A stretch of DNA of 64,000 nucleotides from Candidatus Korobacter versatilis (lineage in GTDB: Bacteria; Acidobacteriota; Terriglobia; Terriglobales; Acidobacteriaceae). Location of the stretch: assembly GCA_016185395.1 (NCBI GenBank), contig JACPNR010000013.1, positions 1-64,000 of the forward strand, in the 5' to 3' direction. A model generated the notes under the pieces. The model was not told where the DNA came from. It searched no databases and saw only the letters and a list, made by a program, of their open reading frames with translations. Shown here one piece after another: positions 53,290 through 61,719 of this stretch (the first letter of the stretch is position 1; each line of letters begins with the position of its first letter). The position numbers and the translations under genes were made by a program.

Positions 53290-55125
53290 CTAAATAGTGG
53301 AGACCTTGGGCTCGAGCTCCACGAATTGCAGGTCGTACAGGCGGCGATATGTCCCGAGGCGCCCCATCAGGTCCTCGTGCGTGCCCACGTCGGTGATGCG
53401 CCCTTCTTCGAGCACCACGATGCGCGTCGCGCGCCGCACCGTGGAGAGGCGGTGCGCGATCACGAACACGGTGCGGTTGGCCATCAGATTTGCCAGCGCC
53501 GATTGCACCAGCGCCTCACTCTCGGAATCAAGCGCCGAGGTGGCTTCGTCGAGGATGAGGATGGGCGCGTTCTTCAGGATGGCGCGCGCGATCGCGATGC
53601 GCTGGCGCTCGCCGCCCGAGAACCGCAGGCCGCGCTCGCCGATCATGCTGTCGTAACCCTCGGGCGTCTTGAGGATGAAGTCGTGCGCCAGCGCCGCCTT
53701 GGCCGCGGCTTCGATCTCCGCCTGCGACACCTGCGTCTGCCCATACGCGATGTTGTTGCGCACCGTGTCGTTGAACAGGATGGTCTCCTGCGTCACGATG
53801 CCGATCTGCGCGCGCAGCGAGTTGAGCGTGACGTCGCGGATGTCCGTGCCGTCGATGGTGATGCGCCCGCCGCTGGCATCGAAAAACCGCGGTACCAGGT
53901 GGACGAGCGTGCTCTTCCCCGCGCCACTCGATCCAACGATGGCCAGCACCTCGCCGCGCTTCACCGTTAGTTCGATGTCATGCAGGACTCCCCGCTCCTC
54001 ATCGCCCGCGCCGTAAGTGAAGCTCGCCCGCTCAAAGCGGACGGAATCGCGGAACGCCGGCAGCGCCTTCGCTCCCGGCTTCTCCTGCACTTCGTCCACT
54101 TCGTCGAGGAACGCAAAGATGGAAGACGACGCGCCCAGCGCCTGCTGGAAATTGTTGTTGTAGATGGCGAACTTGCGCACCGGGTCGTAGAGCTTGAACA
54201 CCGCCACGATGAACGCCAGGAAGATACCGGCGGAAAAGTATCCCGTCTTGATGTAATCGCGCCCGAGGAGCAGCAGCAGCGCGATGGCCGTGGCCCCCAC
54301 CAGGTCCATCACCGGACCGGTCATCGCATACGCCGCGACCGAGCGTAGATTCGCGCGGAAGAGTCTTTGCGCGGCGGCGAGGAAGCGCGTGCTCTCCCAC
54401 GCCTCCATGTTGAACGCTTTCACGATGCGGTTGCCGGTGATGGTCTCGTGCAGGATGTTCTGGATGTCGGCCAGCTTGTCCTGCCCCTTGCGCGTGGTCG
54501 AGCGCACCCGCTTGCCGATGCGCTTGGCCGAAAAGAAGATGAACGGGATGAACAGCAGCAGCACCCACGCGAGCTTCCCGCCCAGCACCACCACCACCGC
54601 CGCCGTGAACAGCAGGATGAAGAACTGCTGCAGGAACTCGGCCAGCACGGTGGACATCGCGAACTGCACCTTCTCGATGTCGTTGATGATGGTGGAGAGC
54701 AGCGTGCCGGTGGTGTGCTTCTGGAAGAACGCCGCCGAGCGCCGCAGGATGCGGTCGTAGATATGGTTGCGCAGGTCCGTTATCAGTCCGTATCCCGCGT
54801 AGCTCACCAGATACGTCCCGGCGTAATCGCAGATTCCCTTGAGCAGCGTGGAGACGACCAGCGCGAACGCCACCACCGTCCACGCATTGTGGAAGTGCGC
54901 CGGAACGAACTGTTGCAGGTAGACCTTGGCGCCCGTGCCCGGCGTGGTGAACAGCACGATGTTGTCGGAGCCGGCAGCGGGGTTCAGCACGCGGTCGAGC
55001 ATCGGCCCGATGAGCAGGATGCGAAACGCGTCAAAGAACCCGACCAGCGCCATCAGCACAACGGACGCCGCCAGTTGCAGCCAGTACGGCCGCACGTAGC
55101 GCAGCAGCCGCATCAGGTGGCGCAT
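53290..55125 (-). CDS. msbA: ABC exporter, MsbA-like lipid flippase
   Basis: This is a 611-residue half-transporter with six N-terminal transmembrane helices (about residues 15-300) and an ABC ATPase domain. Walker A is VGSSGAGKSTLV, the signature is LRFSGGERQRIAIARA and Walker B is ILILDEATSALDSES. The H-loop is VIAHRLSTV. The family flips lipid A-core or other amphiphiles across the inner membrane. The gene position beside rapZ and yicC is not diagnostic, so lipid A as substrate is inference. Confidence 0.85.
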   Translation of the reverse strand: MRHLMRLLRYVRPYWLQLAASVVLMALVGFFDAFRILLIGPMLDRVLNPAAGSDNIVLFTTPGTGAKVYLQQFVPAHFHNAWTVVAFALVVSTLLKGICDYAGTYLVSYAGYGLITDLRNHIYDRILRRSAAFFQKHTTGTLLSTIINDIEKVQFAMSTVLAEFLQQFFILLFTAAVVVVLGGKLAWVLLLFIPFIFFSAKRIGKRVRSTTRKGQDKLADIQNILHETITGNRIVKAFNMEAWESTRFLAAAQRLFRANLRSVAAYAMTGPVMDLVGATAIALLLLLGRDYIKTGYFSAGIFLAFIVAVFKLYDPVRKFAIYNNNFQQALGASSSIFAFLDEVDEVQEKPGAKALPAFRDSVRFERASFTYGAGDEERGVLHDIELTVKRGEVLAIVGSSGAGKSTLVHLVPRFFDASGGRITIDGTDIRDVTLNSLRAQIGIVTQETILFNDTVRNNIAYGQTQVSQAEIEAAAKAALAHDFILKTPEGYDSMIGERGLRFSGGERQRIAIARAILKNAPILILDEATSALDSESEALVQSALANLMANRTVFVIAHRLSTVRRATRIVVLEEGRITDVGTHEDLMGRLGTYRRLYDLQFVELEPKVSTI

Positions 55126-55183
55126 GGAAGGCCGTGATTGAGAGAGAGTGTGGGCAACGCCACCATTCTAGCTGCTGCGCGAA

Positions 55184-55254
55184 GGACAAAGTAAAAAGGA
55201 CAAAGGACAAAGCCGTCAACACCGCCCTTTATCCCTTGTACTTTCTCCTTTTCA
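55184..55254. repeat. inverted heptamer array (GGACAAA / CTTTATC) reaching the rapZ stop
   Basis: Units GGACAAA, GTAAAAA, GGACAAA and GGACAAA (55184-55211) face CTTTATC, CCTTGTA, CTTTCTC and CTTTTCA (55227-55254). The last unit contains the rapZ stop codon (55252-55254). Confidence 0.8.
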
Positions 55255-56199
55255 CTTCGGGCTGTCCCGATGCACCACCTTCACCCGGTATCCGGCGCCA
55301 GCGAGGCGCTTCTGCACGTCTTCGGCGATCATCACCGAGCGGTGCTGCCCGCCGGTGCAGCCGAATCCGATGGTCAGGTAGCTCTTCCCTTCGCGCACGT
55401 AGTGGGGCAGCAGATACGCGAGCATGTCGGCGACCTTGCGGATGAACTGCCGCGTCTGCGGAAAGCTGCGGATGTAGCGCGCCACCGCCGGGTCGCGCCC
55501 GGTCAGCGGACGATACTTCGGAATGAAGTGCGGGTTCGGCAGGAAGCGCACGTCGAACACCAGGTCGGCATCGTCGGGCACGCCGTTCTTGTAACCAAAG
55601 CTCACGCACGAGACCAGGATGTTCTTGTCCGTCGGCGTCTGCTGGAAGCGCCGCGTGATGTGCGCGCGCAGCTCGTGCACGTTGAACTTCGTCGTGTCCA
55701 CCACCACGTCGGCCATCTCGCGGATGGGCCGCAGCCGCTTGCGCTCGTCGGCGATCGCCGCCTTGACCGATGATTCTTTTCCCAGCGGGTGCGGGCGCCG
55801 CGTCTCGCTGAACCGCCGCAGCAGCGCCTCGTCGTTCGCTTCGAGGTAGACGACCTGCGTGGGCAGCGAACGCTTCAGCGCCTTCAGGATGGCCGGCAGC
55901 CGCGGCAGCCCGTGGCCTTCGCGGATGTCCGCCACCAGCGCCGCGCGCTCGATCTGCGCCGACTCGCGCGCCAGCTCGGCAAAATGCGGGATCAACTCCA
56001 CCGGCAGGTTGTCCACCGCGTAGTAGCCCATGTCCTCGAACGCCTTCAGCACGCTCGCCTTGCCCGAACCCGACATGCCGGTGATCACTACGAGCTCGGT
56101 GCCGCGCGGCTGCGCCCGCCGCTCCTTCTTCCTCCGCGCGGCGCGCTTGGATGGCGCCTTCGGTCGCCTGCGTGATGGACGCCGTGGCATGGTGCTCAT
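55252..56199 (-). CDS. rapZ: RNase adapter protein RapZ (nucleotide-binding)
   Basis: The 315-residue product has a basic N-terminal extension (PRRPSRRRPKAPSKRAARRK) before the P-loop VITGMSGSGKASVLKAFED. It continues with VVYLEANDEALLRRFSETRR and FDVRFLPNPHF, and ends with TIGFGCTGGQHRSV. RapZ senses GlcN6P and directs RNase E to GlmZ RNA in enterics. Here glmS is 34 kb away, and conservation of that circuit is untested. ATG 56199 is preferred to a frame opening at 56277. Its stop lies in a heptamer array. Confidence 0.93.
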   Translation of the reverse strand: MSTMPRRPSRRRPKAPSKRAARRKKERRAQPRGTELVVITGMSGSGKASVLKAFEDMGYYAVDNLPVELIPHFAELARESAQIERAALVADIREGHGLPRLPAILKALKRSLPTQVVYLEANDEALLRRFSETRRPHPLGKESSVKAAIADERKRLRPIREMADVVVDTTKFNVHELRAHITRRFQQTPTDKNILVSCVSFGYKNGVPDDADLVFDVRFLPNPHFIPKYRPLTGRDPAVARYIRSFPQTRQFIRKVADMLAYLLPHYVREGKSYLTIGFGCTGGQHRSVMIAEDVQKRLAGAGYRVKVVHRDSPK

Positions 56200-56237
56200 G
56201 CTATCAGCCCGCTTCGCGCGGAGAAAATGCCTCGCCA

Positions 56238-56265
56238 AGAAAACGGCCCCGCGCGCGGCGGGGCC
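56238..56265 (-). terminator. rho-independent terminator of the membrane-protein gene
   Basis: On the minus strand, GGCCCCGC-CGCGC-GCGGGGCC is followed by GTTTTCT (56244-56238). It lies ~19 bases after the stop at 56284. Confidence 0.75.
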
Positions 56266-56283
56266 ATTTGCCGGCAAAAGTGA

Positions 56284-56844
56284 TCAACGCGCAGTCGCGG
56301 CCATTGCTTGCGGCGCGGCGGCTGCGATGGCATTGATGCCATCGCACATCTTCGCCACCACCACGAACATCAGGACCAGCGCTCCCGGCGGAAACACGAG
56401 GCAGCAGATCGCATAAGCGAGGAACATCCCCTCGGACATCACTTCGCCGCCAACGTTATGCCGCGCCTTGTATTTGTTGTAATCCTGCGCCCATCCCCAG
56501 ATCGCCTGGAAGATCCAATACCAGTTGAAGAACGGGATCAGCAGCAGCAAGACGGCAGCCAGCGGCGTCGTCCGCGCCTGGCCATCCTCGATCGCCGCCC
56601 ACGCCTTGTAGATAAGGACGAAGAACGCGACCGCCGGCACCAGCATGCACGCGAACGCGAGCATGAGCATGCCCATGCCGCCCGCCATGGCCACCTGCGC
56701 CGCGCCGCTGTCCTGCCCTTGGTTCTCCGCCGCAGCCGCGCCCCCGATGATGGCCATGAACGCCATGATCATCAGTGCGATGGCCACCACGTACCCGCCA
56801 CCGATCACCGCCAGAAACATGTTCTTCGACACTGCCTTCGTCAT
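56284..56844 (-). CDS. polytopic membrane protein of unknown function
   Basis: The 186-residue product has four hydrophobic helices (about residues 8-36, 50-78, 92-115 and 138-163) and an Ala-rich tail. Between helices 3 and 4 it carries WAAIEDGQARTTPLAAV and LIPFFNWYWIFQAIWGWAQD, a pattern seen in small uncharacterised membrane proteins. No function can be assigned. It has its own terminator. Confidence 0.65.
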   Translation of the reverse strand: MTKAVSKNMFLAVIGGGYVVAIALMIMAFMAIIGGAAAAENQGQDSGAAQVAMAGGMGMLMLAFACMLVPAVAFFVLIYKAWAAIEDGQARTTPLAAVLLLLIPFFNWYWIFQAIWGWAQDYNKYKARHNVGGEVMSEGMFLAYAICCLVFPPGALVLMFVVVAKMCDGINAIAAAAPQAMAATAR

Positions 56845-56919
56845 TGCTTCCTCCGTGGGGGACGCGCTGAGTTGTACTCTGTTTCGCCGCGCCGCTACAA
56901 GCGATTTATCTCGCCGGCT

Positions 56920-58128
56920 CTACCGTGCCCCGGCCTGCTTCAGCAACAAGAGCATCTGCGGATCGGGATTCGCCGAGCTGCGCGTCGCGCGCACCAGCGC
57001 CGTCTCGCCGCGCGCCGTCCGGACGTTCGGGTCGGCACCCGCCGCGAGCAGCTTCTGCGCCACTTCCACGTAGCCGCGCGCCGCGGCCTCGATGAGTGCC
57101 GTGTTCTTCTCGAGCGTGGTCGCGTTCGGGTCCGCGCCGCGCTTCAGCAACAGTTCGACCTGTTGCGCGTCGCCCTGCGCCGCCGCCAGGATGAGCGGTG
57201 TCGTCCCGCTTGCCGACGCCAGGTTCACCTTCGCCCCGTGGTTGGTGAGCATCACCACGCAGCCGTAACAATGCGATTGCGCGGAGAGCATCAGCGGCGT
57301 CCATCCTGAAGTATCGCGCGCGTTCACGTCGGACCCTGCTTCGAGCAGCATCTGCACGATGCCGGGATGCTCCTGCGCGCACGCATGGTGCAGCGCCGTC
57401 CAACCCCGCCGGTCCGCGAGCTCCAGGTCTTTTTTCGTGACGTGCGTGATGGCCGGGTCGAGCAGCGGGCCCATGGCGTCCTTATCGCCCTCGGCCGCCG
57501 CGAACATCCACGCCGAATGCCCTTCGCGGTCGCGGACACGCACGTCCGCGCCCCGCGCCAGCAACAGCTTTACCGCCTCCGGCTTGCCTTCGAGCGTGGC
57601 GATGGTCAGCGCCGTCCACCCGTTCACGTCGATGGCGTTCAGGTTGGGCTTCGCCTCGAACAGCAGCGGCATCAGGTCCGCGTCGCCGAATTCGGCGGCG
57701 GTCATCAGCGCGGTCGTCCCACTCTCGTCGCCCGCGTTCACGTCGGCTTTGGCGGCGAGCAGCAGCTTCACCATCCCGGCGTTGCCACCTTCCACCGCGA
57801 TCATCAGCGCGCTGACTTTGTGTTTGTCGCTGGCGTTCGGGTCGGCCTTCTTCGCCAGCAGCGCCTTCGCGCGCGCCACATCGTCATTCTCGACGGCGAC
57901 CAGCAACTCGGCATTCAGCTTCTCGCGCTGCGCCGCCCACGCCGCCGCGCGCTCCGCCGCGACCTTCGGATCAACCGCGGCCTTCTCCTTGCTCTTGGGT
58001 AGAGACGGCCTACTGGCCGTCTCCTGGCCTTTGCCAGAATCTTCCGCCCTCAGCGCAAACGCGCAGACGCCCGCGCCCAGCGCCAGCACGAGCGCCGTGA
58101 CACACGACTGCCTGAATGAGCGGGACAT
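56920..58128 (-). CDS. exported ankyrin-repeat protein
   Basis: The 402-residue product has a signal peptide (residues 1-28) and a charged linker. About nine ankyrin repeats follow from residue 72 to the end (units such as KVSALMIAVEGGNAGMVKLL, GWTALTIATLEGKPEAVKLL and GWTALHHACAQEHPGIVQML). One unit contains two Cys (SHCYGCVVML). It is a periplasmic or outer-membrane binding scaffold; the partner is unknown. Confidence 0.85.
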   Translation of the reverse strand: MSRSFRQSCVTALVLALGAGVCAFALRAEDSGKGQETASRPSLPKSKEKAAVDPKVAAERAAAWAAQREKLNAELLVAVENDDVARAKALLAKKADPNASDKHKVSALMIAVEGGNAGMVKLLLAAKADVNAGDESGTTALMTAAEFGDADLMPLLFEAKPNLNAIDVNGWTALTIATLEGKPEAVKLLLARGADVRVRDREGHSAWMFAAAEGDKDAMGPLLDPAITHVTKKDLELADRRGWTALHHACAQEHPGIVQMLLEAGSDVNARDTSGWTPLMLSAQSHCYGCVVMLTNHGAKVNLASASGTTPLILAAAQGDAQQVELLLKRGADPNATTLEKNTALIEAAARGYVEVAQKLLAAGADPNVRTARGETALVRATRSSANPDPQMLLLLKQAGAR

Positions 58129-58280
58129 TCCGAAGTGGCCTTACTTACTCGAACCCGTCCAAGGGGGAAGGGGTTGCGGACAAATGTTGCCGCGATTGTA
58201 GGACGGTTCCTCCGCGCCGCAGCAAAAAAATCCGCGCGCAAAAGAACGGGGCGTCCCGCCTCGCGGGACGCCACACCTCA

Positions 58281-58315
58281 ACTGTGCACCGTCCACCGTG
58301 GACTGTGCACTGGGT
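58281..58315. repeat. five-unit ACTGTGC heptamer array abutting the hpf stop
   Basis: ACTGTGC, ACCGTCC, ACCGTGG, ACTGTGC and ACTGGGT are exactly phased and end at 58315. The hpf stop codon occupies 58316-58318. Confidence 0.85.
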
Positions 58316-58915
58316 TTAAGGCGCCTCGATCAGCTCCATCTTCCCGTCTTTGGTCCGATGCAGTACTTTCACGCGGCCTTCGCGGTCGCGGAACACGAAC
58401 ACCTCGCGGTCGCGGAACTCGCACTCCTTGATCGCCTCTTCCAGCGTCAGCGGACGCAGCGCCACCGAATCATCCGACTTCACTACGTGCGCTTCCGTCA
58501 TCCGCACCACCGCGGGATACCCATGCACCACCACCGGCACCGCCGTGGACGCATTCGAGCCCACCGCGACCTGCGTGACCGGCGCCTCAGCCGCCGGCTC
58601 CGCCCAGCGTTTGTTGCGCGCGCCGCGCTTCTTCGCGCGCATGCGGCCTTTGTATTTCACCGCTTGCCGCTCGATGCGGTCGAGCGCTTCGCCGATGGCG
58701 GCCATCATCTCCGCCGTCTCCGCGATCCCCACGATGGGATGGTTCCTCACCGTGATGGTGATCTCCGCGATGTGGCGATGCTTCTCCGCCGCCAGGATCA
58801 CGTGACTATCGAATGTCGTTCCGAGGATTTTCTCGAGCTTGTTGAGGCTTTGCTCGACGTGTTTGCGGACGGTGGGAGTGATCTCGTACTGCCTGCCGGT
58901 GAACTCTACCCTCAT
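58316..58915 (-). CDS. hpf: long-form ribosome hibernation promoting factor
   Basis: The 199-residue product has an N-terminal HPF/YfiA domain (MRVEFTGRQYEITPTVRKHV, AEITITVRNH). A linker rich in Lys/Arg then Ala follows, then the C-terminal dimerisation domain (LTLEEAIKECEFRDREVFVF, RDREGRVKVLHRTKDGKMEL). Long HPF joins two 70S ribosomes into 100S dimers in resting cells. It lies downstream of rpoN in the same direction, as in many Gram-negatives. Confidence 0.94.
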   Translation of the reverse strand: MRVEFTGRQYEITPTVRKHVEQSLNKLEKILGTTFDSHVILAAEKHRHIAEITITVRNHPIVGIAETAEMMAAIGEALDRIERQAVKYKGRMRAKKRGARNKRWAEPAAEAPVTQVAVGSNASTAVPVVVHGYPAVVRMTEAHVVKSDDSVALRPLTLEEAIKECEFRDREVFVFRDREGRVKVLHRTKDGKMELIEAP

Positions 58916-59056
58916 TGACTCCTCCTAATGGCCTGCGCGGCGGGCGCCGCATCCGGCCGGGTGGAACCAAAGCAGTGTTGCGATTCGCCTCACGCCCTTC
59001 GGGGACTTCGCTTCAGACGTCCCACCGGGCTATCGCTCCTTCTCCTTTCCTTCCTG

Positions 59057-59086
59057 ATCCGTGTTCATCCGTGCAAATCCGTGGCA
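59057..59086. repeat. ATCCGTGNNN decamer array
   Basis: ATCCGTGTTC, ATCCGTGCAA and ATCCGTGGCA stand in tandem with a 10-nt period, five bases from the rpoN stop at 59092. Confidence 0.72.
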
Positions 59087-59091
59087 AGTCT

Positions 59092-60861
59092 CTAGTTCTT
59101 GACTCGCCGCTGATGCGTGCTTGGGATCTTCATGTCCTCGCGATACTTCGCCACCGTGCGCCGCGTTACGTTGATGCCTTGCGATTGCAGGATGCGCGTG
59201 ATCTGCTCGTCCGTCAGCGGACGCGCCGCGTCTTCTTCTTCGATGAGTTTTTTGACCCGGCGCTTCAGGATAAGCAGCGAGGTGTTGCCGCCCTCCGGCC
59301 CCTGCACGCTCTCACTGAAGAAGTAGCGCAGCTCGAACACGCCCTGCGGCGTGTGCGCGTACTTGTTCGCGACCGCGCGGCTCACCGTGGAAGGATGCAC
59401 CCCGATCTCTTCCGCCACCTCCTTGATCATCATCGGCTTCAACTGGTCCACGCCCTGGTCGAGGAAGTCGCGCTGCCGCGCCACGATCACGTAGCACACC
59501 TTCGTGATGGTCTGCTTCCGCTGCTCGATGTTCTTGATCAGCTGGATGGCCGACTTATACCGCTCTTTCACGTAATTGCGAACATCTTTTTCCGCCGCGT
59601 CGCGATGCAGCAGCTTGCGGTACGCCGGATTCAAGCGCAGCACGGGCATGTCGTCTTCGTTCATCACGATCAGGTACTCGTCGCCCTGCTTCACGAAGGC
59701 GACGTCGGGCTCGATCAGCCGCGGCTCCACCTTGTTGTAACGCAGCCCCGGCTTCGGATCGAGCGTGCGGATGTAATCGAGCGCCGTCTGGATCGCCTCG
59801 ATCGGCTTGCCGATGGCCTTCGCGATCTCCTTGTGCTGCTTGTTCTGCAGCAACTTGAGATGGTCGCCCACGATGGCGACGGCGTCCGCGATCACCGGCA
59901 ATGCGTCGTCGCCTTCGTCTTCCGCCAGTTTCTTCTGGCTGTTGAGCTGCAGCAGCAGGCAGTCGCGCAGGTCGCGCGCCGCCACCCCCACCGGGTCCAT
60001 CTGCCGTACGAGCTCGAGCGCTTCCGCCAGGTCGCGCTTCTCGAAACTCGCGCGCTGGTTCGCCGGCATCTCCAGTATCTTCGCGTGCGTGCTCGCCGCG
60101 CGCCGGTCAGACGATGCCTCGTCCTGCGTCCGCGCCGTCATCAACTGGCCGAGCGCGTCGTCCTCGGGCGCCGTGATCCCATGCGACGTGTCGCCTGGCT
60201 CTCTCGCGGTGTCGTCCTGAGCGGTGTCATCCTGAGCGGTGTCATCCTGAGCGCCAGCTTCTCCGGCGCGAAGGATCTCATCGCCAACCCTCGTGGCTTC
60301 CACTTCCTTGCCGTTCAGCCCGACGACCTGGCCGTTCGCCACGCGCATCAGTTCGTCTTCGCTGGCGGTGAGGTAGCCGTCATCGTCCAGGCACCCGATG
60401 ATGAGCTCGGCGGCCTCGCGCACTTCCGTGCGCAGGCTCAGCGCGGAAAGCTGCCAGCTCAAGTGGTCGCTCAGCGTCGCCGGACGCGAGAGAAAGTTCT
60501 CGAAGGAAGGCTTGTCGATGATCTCGCTCACCGGGCTGCGATAGCCGGGATCGAGGTAGTCCTGGAAGAACGACCCAAAATCGATCTCGTCGAAGGGGTC
60601 TTTCTTGTCCGCGTCGGCGGCCGGCGCTTCGTCGCTCGCCTGCTCGCGGTCGCGCTTCTCTTCCTTGCCCGCGATCTCGTCGATCAACGGTACGGTCGAA
60701 TCCAGCTCTTCGAGCACCGGGTTCTCAACCATCTCCGCATTGATCATGTCCTTCAGTTCGAGCTTGTTGAGCGCCAGCACGCTGACCATCTGCACCAGGC
60801 CAGGCGTGAGGATCTGCTTCTGCGAGACTCGGAGGTTGAGTTTTGGCTGTAACAAAACCAT
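59092..60861 (-). CDS. rpoN: RNA polymerase sigma-54 factor
   Basis: The 589-residue protein has a Gln/Leu-rich region I (MVLLQPKLNLRVSQKQILTP) and an acidic region II. The core-binding domain is followed by the DNA-binding region III with the HTH (EVAEEIGVHPSTVSRAVANK) and the RpoN box TRRTVAKYRE (the usual first Ala is Thr). It is about 100 residues longer than E. coli RpoN. Part of the excess is a repeat-encoded insert near residue 210 with three tandem AQDDT units. It directs activator-dependent transcription from -24/-12 promoters. The lptB-rpoN-hpf order is standard. Confidence 0.95.
   Translation of the reverse strand: MVLLQPKLNLRVSQKQILTPGLVQMVSVLALNKLELKDMINAEMVENPVLEELDSTVPLIDEIAGKEEKRDREQASDEAPAADADKKDPFDEIDFGSFFQDYLDPGYRSPVSEIIDKPSFENFLSRPATLSDHLSWQLSALSLRTEVREAAELIIGCLDDDGYLTASEDELMRVANGQVVGLNGKEVEATRVGDEILRAGEAGAQDDTAQDDTAQDDTAREPGDTSHGITAPEDDALGQLMTARTQDEASSDRRAASTHAKILEMPANQRASFEKRDLAEALELVRQMDPVGVAARDLRDCLLLQLNSQKKLAEDEGDDALPVIADAVAIVGDHLKLLQNKQHKEIAKAIGKPIEAIQTALDYIRTLDPKPGLRYNKVEPRLIEPDVAFVKQGDEYLIVMNEDDMPVLRLNPAYRKLLHRDAAEKDVRNYVKERYKSAIQLIKNIEQRKQTITKVCYVIVARQRDFLDQGVDQLKPMMIKEVAEEIGVHPSTVSRAVANKYAHTPQGVFELRYFFSESVQGPEGGNTSLLILKRRVKKLIEEEDAARPLTDEQITRILQSQGINVTRRTVAKYREDMKIPSTHQRRVKN
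60209..60253. repeat. three 15-bp GTGTCATCCTGAGCG units inside rpoN
   Basis: GTGTCGTCCTGAGCG, GTGTCATCCTGAGCG and GTGTCATCCTGAGCG are in tandem, followed by a GCGAAGGATCTC tail. On the rpoN strand each unit encodes five residues, so the frame is kept. Confidence 0.88.
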
Positions 60862-60990
60862 TGTTTAGGACCCGGCGGCGCTCAACGGCCGCTTTGTAGC
60901 TCACTATCTACTACTTTTCTACTCCACTTTCTAGTTGTTACTCATGCCAATGTGTGCCTTTGGTAACAAAAATGCCTTAGGCGCGGGCCC

Positions 60991-61719
60991 CTACACCAGC
61001 GTAAAACTCTCTCCCAGGTATACCCGCTTCACTTCCGGGTCGTTCCCGAGCTGCTCCGGCGTGCCCGCCCGGAATATCCGCCCCTCATTGATGATGTACG
61101 CCCGGTCGGTCACCGAGAGCGTCTCGCGGACGTTATGGTCGGTGATCAGTACTCCAATGCCGCTCGCCTTCAGGTCGAAGATGATCTTCTGCAGGTCGAG
61201 CACCGCGATCGGGTCGATGCCCGAGAACGGCTCATCCAGCAGGATGAACTTCGGCTTGATGCATAAACAGCGGGCTATCTCCACCCGGCGGCGCTCGCCC
61301 CCCGAGAGCGCGTATCCGCGGTTCCGCCGGATGTGCCCCAGCCCGAGCTGGTCGATCAGCTCTTCCATGCGCTCGCGCCGCTCGTGCCAGCTGATGGCCT
61401 GCGCCTCGAGCACCGCCATGATGTTCTCTTCCACCGTCAGCTTGCGGAAGATGGAAGGCTCCTGCGGCAGGTAGCTGATGCCGTATTCCCGCGCCCGCAG
61501 GTACATGGGAACGGCGGTGATCGGAGCGTCATCCACCAGCACCCGGCCCGCATCCGGCGGGATGAGCCCCACGATCATGTAGAACGTGGTCGTCTTGCCG
61601 GCCCCGTTAGGCCCTAATAAACCAACGACTTCCGCCTGTCGGATGTTGAGGGTGACACCGTTCACCACCCTGCGGCCCTTGTAGCTCTTGCCGATCTCGT
61701 CGGTCGCCAGGGTCAGCAT
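60991..61719 (-). CDS. lptB: LPS export system ATP-binding protein
   Basis: The 242-residue ABC ATPase of the LptB2FG extractor has Walker [22 protein letters not shown]-loop [13 protein letters not shown], signature [17 protein letters not shown], Walker [16 protein letters not shown] and switch TDHNVRETL. It ends GESFTLV. Its start directly abuts the stop of the LptC/LptA-like gene, so both are co-translated. rpoN follows after 129 bp. Confidence 0.96.
   Translation of the reverse strand: MLTLATDEIGKSYKGRRVVNGVTLNIRQAEVVGLLGPNGAGKTTTFYMIVGLIPPDAGRVLVDDAPITAVPMYLRAREYGISYLPQEPSIFRKLTVEENIMAVLEAQAISWHERRERMEELIDQLGLGHIRRNRGYALSGGERRRVEIARCLCIKPKFILLDEPFSGIDPIAVLDLQKIIFDLKASGIGVLITDHNVRETLSVTDRAYIINEGRIFRAGTPEQLGNDPEVKRVYLGESFTLV

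Noticed and set aside
59030-60852. Long plus-strand frame covering rpoN
   Set aside because: The minus-strand product is an unmistakable sigma-54; the plus-strand translation is repetitive His/Arg/Leu sequence.
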